Below the pieces are notes generated by a model, which was not told the origin of the DNA, did no database searches, and saw only the letters and a program-made list of their open reading frames with translations. Shown here one piece after another: positions 49,101 to 61,100 of a stretch of 64,000 nt of DNA (position 1 is the stretch's first letter; every line of letters starts with the position of its first letter). This DNA comes from Hippasteria phrygiana (taxonomy: Eukaryota; Echinodermata; Asteroidea; Valvatida; Goniasteridae). Made by a program: the position numbers and the translations under genes. The DNA is taken from contig JAZGUH010000067.1 of NCBI GenBank assembly GCA_037893225.1, positions 372,001 through 436,000 on the forward strand, written 5' to 3'.

Positions 49101-52100
49101 TAGGGGTCTACGCCTACAGTTGCAAACCAGAAAAGCAGAAACCCAAACACCCCCCGCTTGTATTTTTTTTCGCAGACAAAACATTTTGGGAGTCACATTT
49201 CTTTGCAAATTACAGAAACCCTCTCCCCCCGCCCCCTGCAAAAAATTCTGGATCCTCCCTCGTTTGTGTAGCATTTATTCCCGACAAATTGGAATTTTTT
49301 TAATATGCCCAAGTATGAACATTGTTACATGCCCTCTTCACTTTTTCCCCAGAGTCCCCCCCCCGATGTACCAACAGTGAAGTTTTTCAGGCTTCATCAA
49401 ATGCATTGATGCTCAAATTTTGGTTTTTCACATGACATGTATAACTTCTTTTTTTTCACACAGGAAATATCGTCATGTGGCATATCGCCAATTTGTTCGT
49501 TGGTGCTGGGGTTACCTCGGACGGCACAACAGAGTTCCATTGCCCTCATGCATCATGGACAAAATTCGGCAAACATATCCAAATGCTGATGGCGAGTAGA
49601 AGGGTTTCCGATACCCCCCCGTTGGATTAGTAAGCCATAATAAAAGTCAAACACCTTTATAACAAGGTCCTTGGGACTTTACAATTTACCTTGTTATAAC
49701 ATGTACCTTGTATTATCAGTAATGGAAAACAAAGAAAAACAAAGACTCAGAACCTATTTTTCCTTGTTAAAAGCAACATGTTGTATTAACAGTACTCTTA
49801 TTATCAGGGTTCGACTGTACATGTGTTTCTAGCTATTTTGTACAATGTTCTGCTTTGACCCCATACCTGCCAGCATCTCCTGTACCTGTAATCCACCGGA
49901 ATCAGATTTACACTCATCTTCGTAAGCTCAATACATCCAAAGCCTCTCATCCTGATGATTGTCCCACACGACTCTTTAAGGAATTTGCATATGAACTGTC
50001 TGAGCCACTTTCCATTATTTTTAACTCTTGTCTCTGTTTTGGGACCTTTCCGAATATATGGAAAAACGCTTCAGTTTGCCCTGTTCCTAAAACAACACGT
50101 GTCACTAGTTTCGACCAACTTCGTCCAATTTCCATAACATCTGTGATAGCCCGAATCTTTGAAAGTTTCTTGGCAGATTGGATTTTGAGGGACATTAGAC
50201 TGGCTATTGATCCACAACAATTTGGGAATGTGAAAGGTAGCTCAACTGAGCATTATCTCATTAGCATGCTTGATACTATTCACAGTGGTCTCAATAAGGC
50301 TGGTAACTCTGTAAATTTATGTGCAGTGGACTTTAGTAAAGCTTTTGACCACATCAATCACACAATTGCAGTTGAAAAACTTATTCAACTAGGTGTTGAC
50401 CGATCTCTCCTCCCAACAATATGTAGCTTTTTATCACATCGCTCCCAAACTGTTCGTTTTCGGGGCTTCACTTCAACTTCGCTCAATCTTACTTGTGGTG
50501 TCCCGCAGGGCACAAAACTAGGACCCATCATTTTCCTTGCCATGGTAAATGATGCTGCCCAAACACTAGCAAATCGTTGGAAATATGTTGATGACCTAAG
50601 CTTTGTTGAGATCATAACCAAGCAGCAATCATCAAGTATGCAATCACATATTAACTCACTTCTGAATTGGTGCTCTAAAAATGATATGAAACTAAACCCA
50701 GCAAAATGTAAGGCCATGCAGATCTCATTCCTACGTAACTCACCTCCTCCCCTGCATCTTAAAATTAATGATGTCCAACTTCAGGTCATTTCGTCTATTA
50801 AACTTCTTGGAGTGACCATCCAAGATGACCTTAAGTGGGACCAGCAGGTTCAGCAACTCATCACTAATGCCTCGCGTAGACTTTACATTCTTAGTAAACT
50901 TAAGAAAAATTGTGTTAAAATTGACGATCTCATTTTAATCTATAATATTTACATTCGTCCTACACTTGAATACGGTGCAGTAGTTTGGTCTTCGGGTCTT
51001 ACTTTAAATCAAGCTCAAAGTATTGAAAGAGTCTAGAAACGTGCATTTCGCATAATTCTGTACCCAAATGTTTTGTCATATAATGATATTCTAAATGTTT
51101 TTAACATCCAATCGCTTTCAGACAGACGTGTTGACCTTGCCACTCAATTTGCCAAAAACTTGCTGGTTTCTGAGAAACACCGTCATATGCTTCCTAATTC
51201 AAGACATTCTTCCACTAAACGAAATCTTAGGAACTCCAACCATCTTACCATGCCTCATATCAATACTCAGAGATATAAAAATTCTCCTGTCCCCTCTATG
51301 ATTAGATTAATTAATTCTCAGTAGTTGTGGTTTTTAGGTGCTTCTTTTGTCTTTTCGAGTATATTATATTCATATAATTATTTAAATTTTATATAATTAA
51401 TTTTGTTTGTTATTATATTTTCACTTTTTTAATTTTTTATTTGTAATCTTAGTCACTGTTATTGTTAATCTTGTTCAAATTGTACTGTTAATATAATGTT
51501 TTGCAACCACTGTAAATGTTTAATTTTTATTGTAAACCAAATATTTTTAGTCCTTGGACTTTTTCTTTGGTGGTTATTTTTTAATAATAAAACCGGAAAT
51601 GAAATGAAAAAATGAAAATAATAAACAACTAAAATTCCATTTATTTCTGCAGTTGGATGTTTAAAACATAGATAGTATTTATCAACATAAAAGTAGAACG
51701 TGCAAAGTACATGTTTGTCGTTATTTTGGTAACACTGCTAGATGTACATCCAAATAGAAGTTTCCATTGTAAATATTGTACATGTGTTGTTTTCTACACA
51801 CCCATGTTTTTAAATGCTTGGAATAAATTCAAATTTGTATCAGCATGAAGCACTTGTCAATGAATCTGGAAAATTTTAATTAAAAAAAGGTAATGTTTTT
51901 AATTATTCCCTCCTACTTTGTAAATACATATTGTACGACTCTCGTTAATACAAACTCAGCCAGACCTAGCAAAAGAGTTTGTTATATCAGAATTTTGTAT
52001 TAAGAAAAGTGCCAGTCCCATTCACTGTACACATATAGTTTGGACCAAGGCTTTGTTTGTTATAACCAGAGATGAAGGATGTCCTAATAAAAAAACTTCC

Positions 52101-55100
52101 CCATCACTACAAGGGCACAAACATACAAAACAAATGTTCGTTTATGAAAAATAGGAAGGTTGTCAATAAGAATTTATATATTTAATTTGTGTGCCCTTAA
52201 TCTCAGGACATCTTAGAAATTTCCCAGAACAGACAGAAATGTTTTTGAACATTTTGGGCCATGACTACACTGAAACTTAGAAGTAGAAATTTTTTTAACC
52301 TTGATTAATAATATGAGTCCGAGCTATCAGATGGTGGGACATATTCACTTCCAACATCACTCTCTTTGACGGGATCAAGATCAGGTTCAGGTGCTGGATT
52401 TGATTGGGCTTGGCTGTCGTCTTCGGCTGGGCTGGCTTGCTTCAAGATGACTTTTACAGCTACCACCTCCTCCACCGGTTCTGGAACAGACCCCGCTTCA
52501 CAACCACAAGGCTGCTTTTTGATTGGTGTGTCAACTAAAAGCAAAACAAAATTGATCACCATAAAATAAATCAAACAATTAATAGTGAGCTTTGACCATG
52601 AGCTGACAGCCGTTATACATGTTTTTATACATCCGGATAAAAAGTGAAATTTCCCATTCAATTCTGAGAGACACCCGTCGCGAAAGTTGTAGCGGCAGCA
52701 TATTATTGTTTGTTTGTGACTTCTCTTCTCGTGAGACGTCACATCATTACAGCGATCCGAATGCGCTTGCCGCGCTACACTCTGTACAGTTGTGCTATGC
52801 TGTTGCAAAGGGAAGGCACACAATGGCTGCAAAACTGTACAGAGTGTAGGCGCGGCATGCGCGTTCGGATCGCTGTAATGACGTGACGTCTCACGAGAAG
52901 AGAAGTCACAAACAAAAAATAAGATGGCTGCCATTACAACTTGCGCGACGGGTGTCTCTCGGAATTGAGCGGCGTATCTAGTATTTTTGTGGCCATTGCA
53001 AGGGTGAAATCGAATTTGTTGGGACTTCAGACATTTCTTCGAAAACCACTCGACCACTGCAGACTGCTTTCAATTGACCCTATCGCCAGATCATGTCCAA
53101 ATGTTTAAAAAGGCGATAGAGGGTCCAAGTTACTCTGACTAGACATGTGAACAATTTTGGAAAAGATTTTACTTCAATACCCCCCACCAAAATCGGCCAG
53201 GAACAACAAAATCTTGGAAATTAATTAACCCACATTGATAACAACTATCTAAATACATGTATGTGGCACAACTTGCTATTTCTATGTCAGCAGAATCTGT
53301 GAAAATGAGGCAGAAATTAATATGTAAGTGAACACTTTGAGTGACAATATACTGTGTGCCAAGAACATCTAGGCCCTAACACAGAAAAAACATTCTTCCC
53401 GATCCCCTATCACAAAAATTTCCCAACTAAATTCTCAAGTTTAAAGGTTGTGCCAAGTGTCTATATAAATTCCCAACACAGATGGTTGGTTATGGTTGGC
53501 TGTTCCTGACCGATTTTAGTGCAGGGGGGGGGGGGGGGGGGGGGGGGGGGTAGGCCTAGTAAAGTAAAATCTTTCCCAATTTTGACGTTAATTTAAGCAA
53601 ATTTGTTGCGATTTACATGAAAAATAGAAAAGGCCTACACCGTCCTCTAGGCTAGGCATGGTCTGGCTGAAAGCATCGGGGTTGTCGGTCACTTCGCCCA
53701 AAAACCACATCGCCCTCAACCACTTCGCCCTCAACCACTTCGCCCAAACGCCACTTCGCCCAAACCCCACTTCGCCCAATTACCCTTTCGCCCAAACGCC
53801 ACTTCGCCCAAAAACCACTTCGCCCATAAACCACTTCGCCCAAAAACCATTTACCAGTGTATTTAGGACTAATAACTGAATGTTACTGAGACTTTTTGAG
53901 AAAAATGTCACCGCCACTGCCCTGGAAGAGTTTTAAGCCAAAAAATATAGGGCCTATCCGTGTTTTTCGAAAGTACAAAATGACTTTGTGTTTTGCCCAA
54001 CTTTAACTAGTTCTTTTTCGCGTTTTTTTTCGCCCTTCCCGTACGGTAAAGCAGGAATCACGACAATACTGGAATAAGTTTAAACCTTCTTTATTCTATA
54101 TATGCAGATTTAATTTATTTGTGTGGGTAATGTACTTGTATGCATGGAGGTACCGGGAATCCATGTGTCCGTATTGCGTTATGCGTAAAAATGGAATTAC
54201 ACGGAAAGCAACGGATCACGCGAAACGGATTTAACGCAATGCGCATTGCGGATATGATCGCAATACGTTTGGCCGGCGGGCATTCAGTTTCAATTTTTAA
54301 GCACCCAAGATTTTGTTCCTAATTTTCGTTTTCGTTTAGGGACATTCTATTTCGTTTTGATGGTGCATTCAAGACTTTATTTACGTTCTTATATTGAGTT
54401 TTGTGACATCCTTTTTGTGACCATGCTTTTCTTTTCTTTTAGTATGGGTAATTATTTTCATCAATTTGTCATTCAAATTATTACGATTTTTAAAATTGAT
54501 ATATTTTCCAAGAGGTTTTTTCTTTAATTTCGTAACATTTATAATGCAACATCTTAACTGATATAAGGGATGATGTATGTAACGAACTGATGAAATGAAA
54601 ATAGGGCATACGGATCGGGCATGGGCGAAGTGGTTTTTGGGCGAAGTGGTCTTTGGGCGAAGTGGTAATTGGGCGAAGTGGTTTTTGGGCGAAGTGGCAT
54701 TTGGGCGAAGTGGCGTTTGGGCGAAGGGGTAATTGGGCGAAGTGGCGTTCGGGCGAAGTGGCGTTTGGGCGAAGTGGTTGAGGGCGAAGTGGTTGAGGGC
54801 GAACTGGTTTTTGGGCGAAGTGCCTGTAAAGCGCCATCGGTCATCGTGTTGACGTTGTCGGTAGCGTTGGTTGGGCCGGATTATGGGGCTTTCAAGCTAG
54901 TTATTATAGGCACTGCTCCTTCCTTCAACACAAACTTGGTATCGATGCCCAGTTGTTGCTTCATTGATTGGTCTTGAAAATCGCCATCAAAATGTTTGCT
55001 GCAAATTCGCGAAAACTTTGTCACGTCGGACAACTTGAAATCTGCACGCGTTGTCTTGACAAACCGTACCCATTCTCTACAAACTTTAACATCTTTGGGG

Positions 55101-58100
55101 AATTAAAAAGAATGCGTATCGCGGTTTTTGGAACAGGTTCTTACCCGCCGATCACACAATTTCTGGGCATCGTGATGTGGCACATGTATATAGTACACCC
55201 CGCAAGCGTTTGGTCGTATACTACAAGTACAACAACAAACGTCATGACATTACGCGGTCTTTCGTATTCCACATTGCGTTTACGTTGATATCGGACAGGG
55301 AACCTGCGACAATTTTTATGCAGCGCCCTCTGGGAGCTGAATGGAGAAAGTTTTAGCGAAGTGACGAAACTCGGAGACAAAACCATTGGTTTTTATTCGC
55401 AAATTAACACAATATGCTGACATGAAAAACAACAACAATTATCATTGAAAGGAACTTTGATACAACATTTACAAGGTACAACACTTAATTTAACTTTTTT
55501 AAAATGGTTTTACTGCGTCTTTAAGATCTTGATATTTTTCTAACCTAATTTTACCTATAGGTGATCATGATGATGTTATGAATGAGGACATTGATGGACA
55601 AAAGATATAACTCAATTTAGAGGATTTTTCTCACGGCTGATAAAAGTGCACGTCGAATTGTCACATTTTAATTAAAGATAATATTGCTCAATCCTTGATG
55701 TCCTCGGCGAAAACGGTTTTAGACCGAAAGGTTTTAGGATGGAAGGATCAGGCTGTCGAAAATGTTCGAATATTTGAAAGACCTTTAATTTTATTTTGTT
55801 TGGGAGGGGGATTTTTTTTTACAATTTCAGAAAGATAAAGGGGGATTTAGCGTTTTTGTTATATAGGTGCTTTTTGGTTTATTAGTTTGCTCAATCGTCT
55901 GTTTATCTCGTTGCCTTTATTTTAAATTTTGATTTTGGTTTTTTGGGGAGGACAGGAGGGGTAAGTTATTGGGCTGGTTGAGGTGTGGTAGATACCCATT
56001 TTTTGAGAGGGGGAAGAGGAGGTAAGTGCTCGAGACTATATAGTCCCGAATAATCGCTTCTGGTCGTATATTCCCACTTTGTGTGCCTTTTCCTGTAATA
56101 TACCCGCCTTTGAGCAATGTGTTCTTTGGAAAATATGTTGGAAAGAGTTCCATATCCGGACATCACTTATACCTCGTGCACAAAGTCTATGGGCCATGAC
56201 AGAAAAAGTCAAAGTATTTTTAAAGAATAAGTTGAAATTTCTTCCCTCCTAAATTCGTGTTTCTTCATCAGATTTACACTTTTTGGTAGTTTTTAAGTCA
56301 TATTAAGGGAAAATAAGTGATGTCCGGATATGGAACTCTTTTCAATATGTTTTTAATTATGCTTCTTAATTTTGTGTCTCTTCCTAGATCGTTGTCTGTG
56401 GTGGATTCGGAATCGCATCGGCAAAAAGAAAGACGGCGTACGCGGTATGTTATAGAGTCATTGTTTAATTGATAAGCCAATGATTGAAACCAATGTAATT
56501 TAGCCAAGAAGCAAAACATTGACTCCGGGAGACACCGGGATAGACTCGGGCGGGAAAGGGGATAGAAATGAGTCTGGTTTTCAGATGTCATAGGGCACAT
56601 TGTCTTGCCATTCGTTGTTGTAAATTAATATACAGTGGCGTAGCCGGGGTCTTGTCAGTAAGGGGAAAAGGGGCGGCATGAAGGGCGGGGATATAGTCAA
56701 TTTTCTACATAGCCTTTCTGATATATTTTAATGAATAATGCTTGCAAAAACGTGTCCCAATGTTTTTAGGCCCCGCAGAAAAATTGAAACGAACGCATAT
56801 TAACACACAACTTACAGATAACGGGGCGTCATCCCCAAAGAAATTGTAAAAACAGCCCCCCCCCCCCCCCCAAAAAAAAAATATATATAATAAATAAATA
56901 AATAAATAAATAAATATCACTTCTAATTTACCACGGGGGAAGGGAAGCAAGGTGAGGGGCAAGGGGTGGCAAGGTTTCCCACAGGGCCCTGCCCTGCTCC
57001 TCATATTTGCCGTGGACTGAATTTTCAATTCATGCAGTTGTTGCACGTTCCCATTAGCCTTTTAGAGGTATGGCGGACACAATAGGAGGGCGCTATTTGA
57101 TTTGGGTAAACATTTTGTGAAACCACAAATTCCAGTGAAAGTCAGAATCAGATATTGTTTTGAGTTAAAGTACAATCCATAGTACAATCCATAGATCATG
57201 CCTAATCTTCACCTTTGAAATTTCCTGTGGTTTCACAAAAGGTATACCCAAATCAAATAGCGCCCTCTCCTATTGTGTCCGCCATACCTCTAAAAGGCTA
57301 ATGTGTTGGTCTTGGAAACTCACAAAAACTAATCCCTCCCTGTAAAAAATCACAAAATCAACTACATTTTGGATGGTAACACAATCTTGTTATCACTTGG
57401 CGTTATTCTGCTCACATAATCGAAGCTGAAGCGATATAATTTTTTAGTATGCAGCAGCAGCTAGACTAGAAGCAGCGGCAATATGATAGAAACCCATACT
57501 TGGCACGGATTCTCCAGATGCAAAATGTACATGTTTGTGTTTCATATTGAAATTAAAAAAACGTTTAGGTGTAGTTGCATTTTTGCCTTTAAGGTATATC
57601 CATAATATCAGGGAATTCTGACAGACAGCAATTTCCTTAATCTATATTCAGTCCGCCTTTTCTCGGCGCCAAGTGTGTCATCGGGGAAATGCCCAACCAT
57701 TGAAATCCACCATCGTTTCAGGGCATATAAACACTGTATACGGTGGTCAGCAGACAAGCGTGGAGTCCTGTGCAGAGAATGCAAATTTTGTATTCAGAAT
57801 GATAGGCCATTTGCAATTATAAGTTGCGGTCCACACCCGGGGGGGGGGGGGAGATTTTAACATCGTTTGCAGTGTTGTTTTACTAGTGATTTGTTGTAGA
57901 TGTTGAGAATCACGGATCCGAAGGACCTCTGGGAGTGCGTTTTGAGTCTGCTTGAGGATTTAACAATGCCCAAAGCTGGACATGTTGGCTCGGATGACGT
58001 AAACATTTTGTATGACGATGCTTTGAGTTTAATAGCCTCCGTCAAAACAATTGCATGAGGAATTTCTTGTGTATTTTCCTTTGCTTTTTATTATTGGTTA

Positions 58101-61100
58101 TCAACGACGTTCCATACACCGGTATCTCTGCGTTTTGCGACTTCACGATCACTTTTTATCGGTTTGTTTATGTGGACGTCTTGGTACCAAACACTGACTA
58201 GTCAAGTCACGGACTCTTTAGTCCGTCTTTACCCTACATCAATGTGAAGATAGATTGATCGCCGGGAAGTTGAGGTCAAATGATTCATTTTGATTTGTGC
58301 CATCAATCTGAAATAGTTTAGAAATGCTGTTAATTTAAATACCTCTTTGTCTTTCACAAGACCCAATTATGTTTAGTTTCCCAGTTCCACAAAATGATTC
58401 TACAAAACAGCACGTCTCACACGTATACGGTGTGCCGGTGTAGCGTGTATTTTAGACACTATGAAATACGGGCTTATTGGTAGTATTGCACATGCCTAAG
58501 TGAATGAGGAGAGTGGCCAGTCAGGTGAGAGGGTTTAACCAATAATAGGGAAAAGGAGTCCGATTTTCATATGAGTCTGATTTTCGTATGACACCGGAAG
58601 AAGTATGTATGTCGGTAAATCTCGTTGAATTATGAGGTCAACCTCCGCAGTATATTAAAGGGTCAACCAAGGATTCGTTTTCCCCAGCACTGAAGACACA
58701 GACGTACTTTTGTAAAGCCACGTCAGTCTGAGGGCCTGTTTGTTTCACATACAGATCCGGATCTCGATCAGTGATCCAACTGCTGGTTCGCTTCATCCAA
58801 GAGCCGGGATCTGGCGTGTGAACCAACGCATGGATCACTGATCGAGATCCGGATATGTGTGAAACAAACGCTTATTAAATTATTTTTAGGACGGAAATTT
58901 GTTCGGTGTGCCTTAAAAATGGCCACCCAAAAAATTGTGTTCTGGATCCGCCAGTGGCCGGAACCCCTTTTTTTTCAGTTTCAATGGTTCCCAGTATGTC
59001 CCTCAAAACTCTGTATTATAAAAGATTGAGGCTTAATGGTCTCATTATTAAAAAAGAATTAGAAATATAATGAAAAGAAAAAGAAAATCTGGTTAACACT
59101 ATAGCAGTTTGCAAAAGCATCTATCTCAAAGCATCCACCAACTGAAACTTGGTCTCGTCAACCAAAACTGGAACCTTAGTCTGCAGCCTTTCACAGACCT
59201 TGGCTTTCGTTTTGGCTTCGGCTTCGGCTTCGGCTTCGTGTAATTTTAGATCTTCAGATGTGGCGAAATCTGGGGCCTTTTTTACTACATGTATACTTGA
59301 AAGTCGTATATTTAAACACAGAACCGAAACCCATTTATTTTATCGAGGCTTAAGATTGGCAGCCGAAGCCCAAGCCGAAGCCCAAGCCCTGGTTTGAGAT
59401 ATAACCCTGATCGAGTTGGTCTGGCCACGGTGGCCTCTATCATCATCATATCAATCGATTGGGTTGCGCCGCACTCCCTTAACTGGGTAACAGTCCTCCT
59501 TCTGTAATGTAGGCATCAGCAGATAATGACTTTGACGGAATCTCTTCCCCCTTTCAGATTCTGTGCTTCACCGCCTCATCGGTGGTCAGTCTGATCACGT
59601 GCATCGTCAGCATCCAGCTTCTCCGCCTTGGTCTGGTGAACCACACCACGGACGGCCAAACCTTCCTGAAGGACTCCATGGACACGTTGGTCATGATAGC
59701 CCTGTCAGCTACGGCCGTTGCCTGCCCTTTCAGTGTGCTGTCTGCTATCATCAGTAGTCTGATAGCATGGCAACTGAAGAAGGAGCAGAAGATCAGGGGG
59801 AGACGGCGGGTGTTGTCCAAGGAGGACATGATTGCCGAGAGGCAGAAACAGCTCAGACAGGTACATGTTTTAAAGCATGGTGAATGGAAAGCGAGTAACC
59901 CAATTTCTTTTTGATAACTCAAAAGTAGAATAAGGGACGCATTGCATCGGAGGCGCCTAATTGGCTACAGAAAGCGTTCGCCCTGAAATTACATTGGTTG
60001 GAAAGATCATTACATAGTAGAATATAATAACGTACACCACTATCCCTGAAAAATTCACCGTTTGTCTGATAATTATTGACGAAAATACTTTCGGGGACAA
60101 AACTTTGGTTCGGAAAAGTGGAACCATTTTGACCAGACAGCACGCGTAGTTTTTCGTCAATGATTTTGGGACGCTTTCATGGGATGGTTGTGTTCATTAT
60201 AATTCCACTTTCGAATCCGTCAAACCATAGTGATTTTACTAAAGCAATATCATACCTTTCAGTGCCTTAAGTACCGGATTCTCGTTACCTATACTATACA
60301 CATGAAGTCGGATAGTTTTTTTTAGAGTGTACGAATTAGTTTTACCTTAGGGGAGATGGGGGTAAGTTGGAACACGGGGTAAGTTGAAACATTGAGATTT
60401 TTTTCCCACAGCTAGCTAGTTGTCCATTTGCAGTTTTCCATGTTAAAAGGTCAAGTTTTGAGCTTTTAGACAGATATGAGAATAAAGATATACCATGGAT
60501 AAACATATTAAAAACCTTCAGGTCTAAATGAGCAGAATTTGGCGAAAGCAACTGAAGACATGTGAAGAGGCAGCGTGTCCCGTTTGTACAACACAAAGCA
60601 CAGACACACGAGTCATTGACTGCGCCACAAAGCATTCTGAAAAGAAACGCGTCTTTCAATTGTTCCAAAATTTACAAGACTTTCCTCTAGACCAATCAAA
60701 ATAGTTTTTACAAGAGCATCTACATAATTTTACAGAGAATAAAACTGCGGCCGAGACAGATTAGAAGGGCTGTTCGTTTGTTTGCGCTGTTGAATTTAGT
60801 GAACCGACTCCACCAAAAACGACTTAAATTTGTGTGTGAATCGTGCGTGAAGGGCGAAAAACTAGACAAAACCGAAAAGTTAAAGACCTATTTTCGACAG
60901 AATTTACAACGTTTTCTGGGATAATATTGTTGCTGAATTTTAGTAAAGAGGAACTTTAGTACATTAATATCCAGATCGAGACGGTGGTGGGAAATGTTAC
61001 TCCAATCTCAAAATATAATGACAGGTTTAGCGCGCGGTGCATGGCGCATAGGGTATTTCCCGTGTTAAATGCCACAAAGATTTCAGTGAACAGCAAGTTA

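Larger units (their letters stand above)
53690..54834. mobile_element. Foldback (TU-like) element with tandem-array ends, copy 2
   Basis: Array in plus orientation (53690-53850), unique body in the minus orientation relative to copy 1 (53851-54610), array in minus orientation (54611-54830). The two arrays thus act as inverted termini made of subrepeats. The ends match copy 1 around GCTTTACAG(G/T)CACTTCGCCC at the right. Its body keeps the empty site for the 45-bp palindrome (TGTTACTGAG at 53881-53890). Confidence 0.75.

Noticed and set aside
52305..53057. A 250-codon minus-strand gene
   Set aside because: The upstream two thirds run through the 310-bp palindrome and intron-like sequence. Only the part after the acceptor at 52534 looks coding.
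54992..55137. A first exon of a formyltransferase-like or dehydrogenase-like gene (words RIAVFGTG)
   Set aside because: The similarity is a single short word, and no following exon was found.
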